Of a stretch of 64,000 bases of DNA, positions 22,873 through 33,712 are shown piece after piece. Location of the stretch: NCBI GenBank assembly GCA_951799445.1, contig OX637287.1:35482224-35546223 (forward strand). The letters are read 5' to 3'. The stretch is from Pseudisothecium myosuroides (lineage: Eukaryota > Streptophyta > Bryopsida > Hypnales > Lembophyllaceae). A program made the position numbers and the translations under genes. The notes beneath the pieces are model-generated. The model ran no database searches. It saw only the letters and a program-made list of their open reading frames with translations, and was not told the origin of the DNA. Each line of letters opens with the position of its first letter. Within the stretch, counting starts at the first letter, position 1.

Positions 22873-25727
22873 TCAAACTGCAGGAGCGCCATTCCAGCCT
22901 TCTAGACACTGAAGTAGAGGAGCAACATGTTGACCCCCACGAATAGCTCGGTACACTTTCGTAATGTCTTCACCAGGAGTAACGCTCTGGAGTCCACAGA
23001 TCATCTGGGTGCCAAGCTCGGAACGGACAAATTGGTAAAGGGGGAACGTTCTGCACTTGGTGATCCTGTTTTCCACTTTGCTATGGCCATTCGCTTCTCT
23101 CACTAGTGGCACTTCACTAGTCAATCTTCCTTTGAGCTCTTTTTCAAACCCGGAAATCTTACGAAACAGCGATGTCCCTTCAGAGTTCTCCTCTTCATCC
23201 TGCGCATGCTGGAGCAGCACCAGTCGAAGCTTCTCCATTAGAGGATACGTTTGGCTGGCGGGATTGTCAATGTATGTGAAAACAGGCTGAGTCTCCACAA
23301 CTCGAACTAGATCAGTCTCAAGCTGGTGGTTGACATTCGAATCAGAGAGCGTCTTCTTCGCGACTTCGCTGACGATATTCTTCACAGTGGCTTGCATCGT
23401 CTCTTCCAGATGGCGAAGATCAACAGCTTGGCACAGTGCTAGTAAAAAAGTGGCGCTCATGAACTTTAGAAGCTCAATGGCTTCTTCTGTTTTGCGAGCT
23501 GAGACTAAACCAAGGGCGTTCACATCCTGGTTGTTTTGCTCCGCGCTTTGTGCATGCGTGGTGACGGGGTTGGCGAGGTAGTTGAGCTCGGAGAGATAGG
23601 CCGCCATAGCGATCTCGGCTCCCTTCATGCCATAGTCAAGGCTAGGATTTGGTCCTCCGCTAAGATTTGCAGGCAAGCCGTTGTTGGAGAAGCTGTTGAC
23701 AAGCTCCGAGTACTGAGCAAACATAAGTTTGCCAATGGCAGCAATAGCGAGGCGCATGTTGTCCATGGATACCCCAATGGGTGTACCCTGAAAGTTACCT
23801 CCACTAATTGCTCTATCTTGGGATACATCAATCAGGGGATTATCATTCACAGAGTTGATCTCTCGCTGGATGGAATGAGTCGCGTTGCGGATCACTTCCA
23901 GCTGAGGACCAAGCCACTGAGGTGAAGTGCGAAGAGCGTACTTTCCAAGCAGGGACGCTTTCGTGAAGGAGCTTCCTTCCAGCACCCACGCTTGGATGGC
24001 TGCGGCCTCCATTTGGCCAGGGTGCTGCTTCAGCTTGTGCGTGAGAGGGTTGGTGTAATCAGGATTTGCACACATGACTTCGCTGAAAAGAGCTGCCAGA
24101 ACTTCTGCAAGAATGACGAGAATGTTGGCATCGAAGCACGCGGTGGCTGCAATGGCTGAGCCGATCGTGGTGCCGTTCACCAGAGCTAACCCTTCCTTAG
24201 GTTGCAACTCGAAGGGCTTGGGAATGCCAGCCAGCTTCAGAGCTTCCGGTGCTGAGACCGTCTTCCCCTCTTTCGTCACGGCCGTGGAATTCGGCCGCGC
24301 TATGAGCAGACCTGAACACAAACAGACACCACGGCTTACCGACAGTGAACCAGTTCCATACACCTTTATTCTCACCACCTAATCCCAACTTCTCACTTCG
24401 GCATAGTTTGCACGATATTGAAGGAAGTGTGTAACAGTCAATGATAGCGTGGCAAGTGTGCAGGGTGTAGTAGAATTCCAACTTAGAGAAGGTCATAATA
24501 CAGGGGTTGAATGTAGCTTTGCTGTTGAGTACACTCAACTCTCTCGAATGATGCTGCCTGGGGGACACATGTGCTTCAATTAGCAGGTTCACAACTTTGC
24601 ATGTGGAAGTTATTCAATCAAATGTGTACACAACATGATTCTGAGTTACTATGTAGAGGGAGTGTGCCTTCACGGAGTTTGTTATTAGAGAGGATTCCGT
24701 ATAATTAGGTTCCCAGATTCACTTGCGCTCGATAATTCTGGACGTTCGTGTGTGCAGGAAGTGAGTGACGAGTGCGAGCTGAGGATTATGTATAACCTAA
24801 CCAGCGATGTAGGACAAGGGAATGAGTTCACACACATCACCCCGGAGAGGAAGCTCGGGAGTGACATGGCTGTTGAGAAGCTTTCCCAAGGCTTCCAGAA
24901 TCTCCCACCGGATGCCAGAGTACCCCTGCATGAGAGTGTTGATACGAACAAGAATTGCCGCTCGAGTTGTGCTCACAGGGAGCTTGTTGCCCACTTCAAT
25001 CACTCCCGCATTCAAGAATCTGGAGAAAAAGCAGGATATTTTCAATAGGTATGAAAACAGGTATGACCGATTTTAGGACGATCCAAAGTTTCAATGCTTG
25101 CTCCATGAACCAACTCTCCTTAGTGACATCTCTTCTAAGAAAAAAAAAAGGAAACTCAAACCTGTTTTCGGTCTTACAACTTAGGGTTCCAACTTTTTCA
25201 CTATGACATACCGGTAGTTTGAGTGTCCGGTAGAGTGGCAAGTGTGCTGGATAGACTTGAAGTCATTTTTTGAGAAGGTCATAATCAAGTTACGTGAGTG
25301 TAAATAAAGTTTCTTGTATTTCTTCGTTACCAAAATTAGGCCCAACATACTGGCAATTCCACCTCGCAACTAACCTGATAAGCTCCTCCTGAAGCTCTAA
25401 GCCTTGGTTGGTACGCCGGTGACCCGCAGCTCCGAAACCAGTGGTGACGCCCTGGATGGCCCTCCCCTCCGTGACGCCCTGGATCAGCCAGTCCGAGCAC
25501 TCATCCACTTTCCTCTTCGCAGCTTCCGCATTGAGCTTGAACAACACCTCAGGCCGGCGAGCGATGGCCGCCACATGCGCCACAGTTAAGTCCTTCCCCT
25601 CAATGACCACTTCTTCACTGTCATAATAGGTCTTGACGTAGCCTTTCACCTCTTCAAGATGACACCTTTTCATTGCTTCTGCAGCGCTAGCCCAATTCAA
25701 GGGGTCATCTCTACCTTTGCTTGCCAT
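22873..25727 (-). CDS. PAL: PAL-like protein lacking the MIO triad (probable pseudoenzyme)
   Basis: Exons, read on the minus strand: 25727-25375, 25019-24802, 24311-22873; 669 residues, no frameshift, GT-AG introns. The start is ATG 25727 (GCCATGG context), the first ATG after the likely TATA box. The fold is clearly phenylalanine ammonia-lyase: [38 protein letters not shown], an EQNNQDVN motif and the usual C-terminus. Three active-site features are lost. The Ala-Ser-Gly that cyclises to the MIO cofactor is gone: [12 protein letters not shown] replaces [15 protein letters not shown], three codons shorter. The loop tyrosine of IYGVTTGFG is Gln92. The segment before YALRTSPQW lacks about a dozen residues, including the usual KQDR. 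The family reaction (Phe to trans-cinnamate plus ammonia) should therefore be absent. It may act as a subunit partner in tetramers or be a young pseudogene. It lacks the third intron of the neighbouring PAL. Confidence 0.85.
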
Positions 25728-25908
25728 GGCAACAGAAATTGTCTTCCTCCTAATGAAATTGCAGGAGTAGAATTGATCCAAATCTCTACAAGCAGAAACG
25801 CGCAAGAGAACACTATGCACTCCCTGAACGTATCAACTTGTGACAGAAGTTATTGTCTAAATGTGTGATCTTTGAGAAATTCAAGGGGTTAGGCATAATG
25901 CATCAGTT

Positions 25909-25920
25909 CTATATATAAAG
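25909..25920 (-). promoter_or_regulatory. Likely TATA box of the PAL-like gene
   Basis: CTTTATATATAG on the minus strand, about 180 bp upstream of ATG 25727. A start site 25-30 bp downstream would give a 5' UTR of about 155 nt that contains no other ATG. Confidence 0.5.
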
Positions 25921-26824
25921 AATTTGCAGTACGGTTTGTGACTGATGGGAACCCTTTGTCTGAGCAGGAATGGCGGGCAAGAAAAAGAGCACAGATCGTT
26001 GACTTCAAAGGACGGCGCACTCCAAGACTTTGTTTCTAAGTACAAGCAGCTGTGTTTCAAGGTATTCTAAGTGCAGTATGAAGTTCCTGCTTCTATTATG
26101 TTGCTAGGTTGCTAATAATTTGAATTCTCGTATCCAATGAATGCAGGAATTTTGCAACGGGATTTTTGCTGAACATGCAGTGCAGTGCAAAGTCCTTTCC
26201 GAAGTCCATTCCAAAGTTTAAAGCAACTGAGGCCGTAGTTCCAAAACCCGGGCCCGGCGGGGCTGTGCTTTATCATCTGCGATGTAGCCGCCCTCTTGAT
26301 AACATTGTTTATCAATGAGGCAGGGGTGCCTTTGGCATCCTTGAAAACGGCCCCCCCCAGTGAACAAAATTGTCTTGTATGACTTTTCAATCCTTGAATT
26401 ATATGGTACTAGTGTGCCCTATGCCGTTGCCACAATCAAAATGTGCCCTGTGCCATAGCCATGATCAAAATAAAAATAAAAGTAATTTTCTAATTTTTTA
26501 ATTCAATAAGAACCTTGAAATTTAATAATTTTCCCACCGTAGGTCCCAACACCACAAAACAAAGCCTGTGCACCCTCCTCGCCGAGCGCTTTCCGAGTAC
26601 ACCAAGCACGCCATTGGGGGACGCATGGTTTGGGAGATCTCAATAGAACAAACAAAACAAAACAAAACAAAACAAACAGCCAAATTTAAGGTATGGATTC
26701 CCTCCCAAGCATCTAGCAAAGCATAATACCTTCCAAGCATGGGCAGGATCATTTCTTGGTTATATAATAGAATTATTAATTGTAAAGTATATACAATGAG
26801 GGACCAGGAATTAGAGATGTAATT
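25921..26824. other. Gene-free stretch with small repeats
   Basis: Upstream DNA of the PAL-like gene. It contains a two-unit tandem repeat (TGTGCCCTATGCCGTTGCC-like, about 26412-26470) and a CAAAA microsatellite at about 26646-26676. No gene was recognised. Confidence 0.45.
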
Positions 26825-27548
26825 GGGTGATTGCAAGAAACACTTGTACTATTTTCCGTCACACGCTATATGCTTATTAGTTTTTGGCCATAACTTTTGC
26901 GTTTTGACTTCAAATGACTCAAAATTCATGAACAAGGTACTCATAACTATTATACACCTTGCCTAATTTTTTGGAATTTTTGGAATTTTTTTTACTATTT
27001 AATAATGGCCACCAATTTTATGTCACAAATTCCAATTTGGATTTTTTTAGTACAATTTAGTATCCATAAAAACGAATTTGGACCTGAAATTTGAAAGGGA
27101 TGGTCTTCTAGTAGATATTGTCCAAAGAATTCTAAAAATACTTAATGTTATGTGGTGTAGACGTCTACAAAGTGAGCCTCTTTCTACTTGCATTTTTAAA
27201 CATGTAAAAATATTTTATTGGTTTTTTTGGTGAATGACCATCTCCATAGAGTTGCTACAAATGGTCAATTTTTATTTTATTTATTTTAGTTTTTTACTAT
27301 TTTTTATCAATTAAAACATTGAAGTATCTATTTTCTTGAGATTTGGCACTTTTCTAGATAGTTCTCCTACTTAGAGAATCTTTTAATGAATTTCCTTCGG
27401 TGTTTACCTTCATCTTAAAGGTGCATACATTGTCTATATTTTTTAATTTAAAAAAAAATTGATTTCCTAAGTTTAAAGTATCCTAGAAAAAATCAGAAGT
27501 ATTGTTGTAAAATACAACAAATAGTACAAGTGTTTCTTGCAATCACCC
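26825..27548. mobile_element. 730-bp TIR element, copy 1 (4-bp target duplication)
   Basis: Inverted ends of about 30 bp: GGGTGATTGCAAGAAACACT on the left and the mirror AGTGTTTCTTGCAATCACCC on the right, extending to the AATAGTAC core. AATT flanks both sides (26821-26824 and 27549-27552). It encodes no protein. A second full copy lies at 47790-48524 and a truncated one at about 6985-7403. The superfamily is not assigned. Confidence 0.75.
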
Positions 27549-27715
27549 AATTATAAAGGTAGTATAAACTATGACTTGAAAAAAATCAAAATTAATTGAT
27601 AAGAAACTTGCATCAAAAACTACTTTTATAGATTCTTGTCCTTTTAACCTCTAAAAGATTGGAGCACATTTTTGACATACATTGACTAAATTTTTTGACT
27701 TCTTAGGTCAGCAAG

Positions 27716-27933
27716 TACTATAAGAAATTCACGTTTTAGGTGACGAGCCTTAATTTTTTTAAATAGATTTTAGGTGGTGTCCAATGCAACAAATCCATGT
27801 TTTTATGTCAACATTGGTGTTACGTTGGAGGTTTTTGTTGACATAAAAACATGGTTTTGTTGCATTGGACATCACCTAAAATCTATTTAAAAAAATTAAG
27901 GCTCATCACTTAAAACGCAGGTTTCTTATAGTG
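27716..27933. mobile_element. Hairpin MITE, family 2 (218 bp), CACTA-type ends
   Basis: It starts TACTATAAGAAATTCACG (first base changed from CACTA) and ends GGTTTCTTATAGTG. AAG flanks both sides (27713-27715 and 27934-27936). The arms of about 100 bp pair closely and include GTTTTAGGTGACGAGCCTTA and TGTTGCATTGGAC. Same family as 13956-14154. Confidence 0.85.
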
Positions 27934-29484
27934 AAGTAAAAATGAAGGAAAAAGGTTAAAAATTCAATTTTACACTACCATGGAAATGAGCGGAAAAAAA
28001 TTCAAACACTTTGACCATGTGAATTGAAAGTTTATAGTATTTGAAGATAGAAGAATTTTTTTTTCCCACCCTTGCTCGATAGGGTTAGTAATCTTCAACT
28101 CTTTCTAAAGTGAGATTCTTTGCACTACACATGGATTTTTTTGATAATTTCATCTTATATGATGTTGGTTACATACCTAACAAATTTAAAAAAGATTAAG
28201 GATTTTTGCACATGCTACCCAAAGATGCCTGCCTTGCCCTAGAAACTTCAAGTGGCATAACTTTTGATCTAGACACCCGATTGAAAATAGAAATATATTC
28301 TCAATAAGGCAGTGCATGTCTGCACTTAGTGTCAAATTTTAAAAAGATCCGTTTGAAATTGACTTTGTAGGAAACTACCCAAATTTTCAATAGGTTGTTC
28401 AACAACCACTTAGTCTTTTATGGTTAATTCAACACCTAAATTTCTACTATTGCTAAAGTTGTCTTGCATCAGTAGAGGTGCCCTACCAATTATTTAGGGC
28501 AAATCACTCTGACGTGGGCACCCCCAAATGTGCCACTGACCAAGAACTGCCATCATCACTCTGTATACATTTCCAAAATCTATATGTAGTTATGTGGAAG
28601 AAATGATTTAAAAACCTTTATAAAAAAACTTTGACCCTTTATAACTTTTACATAAGGTACCAAAATGTCACGTTCCTTGGTGCATTCGAACCTCCTTTCA
28701 TTTCACTTGCCAACAAGAAAATATGAAAATTTGCCCAATCCAATAATAATAACTACACAAAATAGTGAAATTAGGTTGCCCACACTAATTTCTCGGCATT
28801 CTACACTATATAAATATTTTTGGTTATTGTACAAGAATGCACCACTTTTAAATTAGGTTTTGTTGTGATTGGGACTCATGAACCTCCATATATACAAATG
28901 GAAATATTTTTAGAAATATCTGTTGACTTTGATGGATTGTAAAGTAACTTTCTTGATGTAAGGCAACCTAATTGTTAAGGCATCCTAATTTCACTATTTT
29001 GTGTAGGCACAGTAGAAAAAAGTGTCGGTTTAGGGTTTAGTCGTCTTCTCCTGGACTGACCCCTCACAGACCGTTGGGTATTTCATAGAACTGTTGATCA
29101 TATTCACGCTTTTGCTACTTTTACCAGCGTTGTTGAATAGCTGTTGACATTCACTATGCTTCATATTTGATAGAGAGCCGCTTTAGGCACAACCTCCAAA
29201 TAGTCCAATTTGGAGAGATCTGGTAATTAATATGATTTTTAAAGCTTTCAAACTAGATAGTCAAAATTGCAGCATCTTTTTCTTAAAAAATCTGTAAACA
29301 TCAAGACGTATAGTTTCATTCATGACAGGAAACATGTAGTTTCATTCATGACATATTCTGATAAATTTCTAAGACGAAGTCTCCACAACAGCTGAAGGTT
29401 CTAGTGAAAATAATTTCTTCTATATGTGCACCTTCACTACTATGGACCGTTGATCCAATGTAGCTACGTAAGTGACAGGGCACC
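27934..29484. other. Gene-free AT-rich stretch
   Basis: The only supportable signal is that its right edge should hold the 3' UTR of the At4g37920-like gene on the minus strand. No other gene, RNA gene or clean transposon end was seen. Confidence 0.4.
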
Positions 29485-32400
29485 CTACAAAAATTGCTCC
29501 TCTAGCACATCCCTAAGAATCTCTAGTCTGGATATAACACTGGGGTTCAACAAATTTTGAGCCTCTTTGATAAGTGTTCCTTTTTTGTTCGAGTAAAACG
29601 CATCTAAAACAACATTGATCCACTTCAGCAGTTTCTCCGGCTTTCTGCAACCCATCAGACCAAAGGATTAACCAGTCAGTTTAACAGCAACAGAAGGAAA
29701 AGATATACAGTAATCCATGGCCCCAAAGCATGTCGCAGATAATTCCAACACTACCGATGTATACTAAAACAACATGGACAACGCTCCATTAAATAGGTGA
29801 TGAAATGGACTCTCAGAAAATATTTACAAGGCATTTTTGTGGACGCACTACAGCAATGGCTTAAGGAAGGAGCTTGTGAAACGAAGGAGGGTTCTAATAT
29901 GCACAGATGTGCCAGTGATGTTCATCTTAGAGCATAAAGCCATGCCCATTGTAAGAAAATTTAAAACATGGGTTTAAGGTATTCATCTGTGCCCTAGGAT
30001 GATAACAATAGGCACATTTGTCCATTTTTTGGACCCTACTTACTTCACAACCTCCTATCTCACATGTCTATGATGCATCAGGAAGAAGTCTTACGTGTAA
30101 AGTCCGCCCTTTGCCTTCCCTTCCAAGTCATCGCCAGGCGAAAATGCAAGTGTCATCTCTTCAAACCGTTCTCGAGGGTCCTCTATACTCAAAAGATGAC
30201 GTATTATTCGAATCTCCTTGGGGACACTCTTGGCCATGTTTGCCCTTGCAACGTTATAAAGATAGAACATAATGTCCTTAGCCTGCCAAGACAATCCAAT
30301 GCCATGACCCATTGATGTGGTGTTCAAAAATAGTTTTCACATGTCGTGTTGTGTATATTTGAATCCTCTCACCACCACACTAGTGGAAATCTTGTCTAGT
30401 TTTAGCCATTGATTACATCCCAACTTAGCCAGCATTGGTCATTACTGAACAATTCTAACCAAGTTAAAATGACTCCCTAGTTGCAATAGGACATGATTTC
30501 CACTTGTACGCACTAGACAACGTGTACAGAGATGAAAATAATATGCCATGGCTCAAAGGTTGGTGTCCTTTTAGACGACCACTGAAGGTTATCACGGGAA
30601 GTCATAGTTGATTTCAACATGGTTGTCAAATTCCATTTTTAAGGAGGAGAACCAGCATGTTTGAAATATGAAACTAACCTCGTCTTTCATCAAGGTAGAT
30701 TCTTTCGCTGAAGCCCAAGCCTTGGTCATCAAAAGCATAAGCGTTGAATCCAGCTGCTTGGTCTTTGCCAGGTTATCAATCTTTGCAGCGGCTGCCTCCA
30801 AAGAAGGGGAGCTCAAGATATCATCGAACTTCATTTGCGCCACATCCAAAAACTGATCGTCTTCAGAAATTCGGTCATGTGCTTCCACAGCAATGAGGCA
30901 CTTTGACGCAATGGTTGCAAGTTCTGAAAATAAGAGAAAAAAAATTCATCTCAGTCCTAGAACATCTGGACAGATATAACAAATCAAGCTTACCCAAGAG
31001 AATTGCTCAAATTAATCTACAGAGGATCTGCCGTGCAGACCTGACGTTCTACAGAATATGGAAGGCGACAAAGTACTATCCAAAGTAGAGAGGACCCAAG
31101 TGGATTTATAAAAATCAAATGTCCATGAGAGCAACGTAGATTTTCTACTATGTCGTAAGCAGGACTTATAAAAAAAACTACTCGCTTCAATCTTTAGGGT
31201 TTGTGATTTACGAGTGGCTTCAATGACCATCCCAAAGCCAGGATCGGGGGTCTTCATCTGCAGGGTCTTAAAAGCATCCGTCCTCTATGGTGCAAGGAAG
31301 AAACCCTATAGATGCTGGGCGACCTCCTCCAGGTCCTCTATGTTACAAATTAGTCGAAAGAAGATGACTTCAGCCACACAAGGAGCAAGAACCATCAATT
31401 AAAATAGCAAAATGTCAAAAAATTGGCACTTTTCAGACGCCCATATTGAACCTCAGATCAATACAATCCTAGCTTTTAGAGCATTGTGCACTTCATTACA
31501 AACTAGTCGAAAAAAGATGTCACAATTTTGGCGCACAGAAACACACCGTTTTAACAATCATGGCAATTGCGAAAGCAGTGGAAATTGAATGATAACACAA
31601 GTAGCATGGTCTTTACCTTCCCTTCTGTCCAAATCATCTTGACAGGCCTCAGTGAGCAAGTGAAGGTGCTGGAAAAAATCTCCAGTGAAATCCTCCCGGT
31701 GGCGTGCCACAACGGCATCCAGTTCTAGAAGCGATTCTCTCACCATTTGAAGAGTTTTGTTATGCCGCTGCATGTCGTCGTCCACCTGATAGCAACCAAA
31801 TTCAAAACTCAGTGTATTTCGGTCCGAATTTGCCTTCGCAAAAGCCCAAACCATAAAAGCCTAAACCTATCCCTATCTCGGAGTCCTAATGGCATGTTTA
31901 TACCTCTTTCATTTGCCGAGCAAGTTTGAGCAGGTCGGCCTTCTTTTGGGGGTCGTCAGCCAGCTTAACCTGGGACTCACAGCGCCTGAAAAAGTAGGGT
32001 CTGATTGTATCCCATTCCTTACTAAATGTTATGAGAATCCGCCAATCTTCAGGCTGCGTCCTCTCCACCAAGAACACCTCGATCAGTCTGTCACACACGC
32101 GGCTCATTTTAAAGCCCTTCTCCACTTCGATGTCTGCCATGTCCTCGAACTCAGAATTCGATTCACCATCTTGAGCTACCTGAGCAATGAGCAAGGGTCA
32201 CGAGCATAGAAATGAAGTTTTGCATAAGTCCTGAAACGTGAGAATATAAATTTTGACGAAAACCTTCAAAACCCTTAAACCCTACAGCTCAAGACAAAGA
32301 CTGAGCGAGGAAACGCGGTCTTACAGAATTCCTGAAACGCGAAAATAGAAATTTAGACGAAATCCTTCAAACCCTTCAAACCGTAAACCTCAAGATAAAC

Positions 32401-32829
32401 ACTGCGGACGAGGAAATGCGGTTTCGCATGAAGTCCTGAAACGCGAGCATAGAAATTTCTGACGAATCGCATAAAATCCTTAAACCCTAAACCTCAAAAC
32501 AGAGACGAAGTAAATCTCTTGTAACAATTTGGTGAATTGTTGCGCACCTGCTGCGGGATTTCTTTGCTTACTTCGGAATGCGGAAGCTCCCCCTGCGAAG
32601 TTTGATCCTCGACAGCACTGGTTGCAAAAACGCGGTGCCCGACGACGACTCGCCTCCGCCTCACATCACTCAGAGTCTTCCAATTCGACAAGAAGGGATG
32701 GCAAGCTCCGAGCGAAACCCTCGAGCTCAAATTGACGACCGAGAGCGACGCACTTGAAGCCTTTACAACTTCGTTCCTCGCAATTGAGGGTCCAGCCAAT
32801 GTGACCCTACTGCCAATAGAGGCCGCCAT
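29485..32829 (-). CDS. Plastid-targeted At4g37920-like protein, six exons
   Basis: Exons on the minus strand: 32829-32548, 32179-31904, 31785-31617, 30923-30679, 30282-30095 and 29644-29485; 1320 nt, 439 residues, all junctions GT-AG and in phase. The first about 70 residues are rich in Ser, Val and Arg with few acidic residues, like a chloroplast transit peptide, and end near GHRVFATSAVED. The mature part matches what I remember of the plant family of Arabidopsis At4g37920: GFKMSRVCDRLIEVF, DFTGDFFQHL, KQLDSTLMLL, AKDIMFYLY, AFSPGDD and a short Lys/Glu-rich last exon ending EEQFL. It is mostly helical, without membrane segments or a catalytic motif. The biochemical role is unknown to me. It lies between the two PAL genes on the same strand. 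Intron 1 carries a tandem repeat and intron 4 a small CACTA-like hairpin relic. Confidence 0.85.
30378..30508. repeat. Small inverted-end block in an intron, CACTA-like
   Basis: CACTAGTGGAAATC on the left and GATTTCCACTTGTA on the right are inverted relatives, 131 bp apart, inside intron 4 of the At4g37920-like gene. The flanking triplets do not match, so this is a weak or decayed MITE. Confidence 0.3.
32229..32515. repeat. Tandem repeat, 3 units of ~101-104 bp, in intron 1
   Basis: Units begin near 32229, 32330 and 32434 with TCCTGAAACGYG, followed by TAGAAATTTxGACGAA, CCTTCAAACCCTTAAACC and GAGGAAAYGCGGT. The array lies wholly within intron 1 of the At4g37920-like gene. Confidence 0.7.
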
Positions 32830-33712
32830 ATCTGATGCAAGTCCAGGCGTTTTTCTCGTGAACAGTCTCAATGCATCAAAATGACATGTTTGGAAAACCC
32901 TAATGTAAAGATGTCACACAATCTTCCTACTCCAGCTCGAAAAGTTGTTAAGTGTGCAATGGCAGAAACATAATAAAATTTGTCACATACTAAAGTCTCG
33001 CAGTAGAGACAACTTCGGTGCTCGTCTTCTATTACAGGCGTATCGATTGCAATGGTCGCAGGTCAAAAGCTGGATAATCCTCTCAGAAAAAGGCAACACT
33101 CGCAGCACCAGAGAGAAGAAAAACCTTACACCCTGTTCGGGACACTGGAGACTGGAGACAGTCCAGTTGCTTGAAGGATAAAAGATTCTGAAAATATCAA
33201 GTACGGTAGTGGGACCCAAATATCTACGTGATTTCAAGATTTTAGCTAATCGAAGAATCGATGGCAATAGTTCTGAGATTAGACTGTTTCAGATTATGTA
33301 GTATTTCTTGATGCGTGCTCTCAAGCACGAGAAAACCGCGCAGGAAGTTACAAAGCGCAGTGCAAAATAGACGTGGGACTTTGGCAGAATGGAAAATAGA
33401 GGTATGAGAATTGTCGATATCATTTCGGTTGGCAATTGTATACAGGGGTTCATGCAGGTACTCCTCTAATCTCTGAGGAATTGGTGCGAATTGCAGCATT
33501 GTAATATGCTTCCGCTTCATATCGTCATCATGGACTCTCTAATTCCTAAACCCTCTTCCTCTTCTCCTACCTCTTGACTCCGTCGAATCCTTATTCCAAA
33601 TTGTCTATACAATTCACGAATGGAGACTAAATGAGTCTCCTCGCAATCAGTGCTTACTGAGCATCACAACAACTAATAGGTAAGTAAGTATCTACACTAC
33701 ACGATCCACTAC
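32830..33712. other. Intergenic: promoter side of At4g37920-like gene, 3' side of PAL
   Basis: It should contain the promoter and 5' UTR of the minus-strand At4g37920-like gene and the 3' UTR of the PAL gene. A 92-codon ATG frame (33242-33520, minus) is present but shows no family or splice partner. A two-codon upstream frame (ATG-CAT-TGA) lies just before the At4g37920-like start. Confidence 0.4.

Noticed and set aside
24074..24382. Plus-strand frames across the PAL genes
   Set aside because: They are antisense shadows of conserved PAL exons.
25728..25820. N-terminal extension of the PAL-like protein upstream of ATG 25727
   Set aside because: The extended frame begins with GTG, not ATG, and plant nuclear genes do not normally start there. 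ATG 25727 has a good GCCATGG context and is the first ATG after the TATA box.
31012..31402. Frames inside the At4g37920-like gene that could be an extra exon
   Set aside because: Exon 3 (ending at 31617) joins exon 4 (from 30923) in phase to give REELATIASKCL, which fits the family without an extra exon.
33242..33520. 92-codon ATG frame on the minus strand
   Set aside because: It lies in the short space between the PAL stop and the At4g37920-like start, with no homology or splice partner; more likely UTR.
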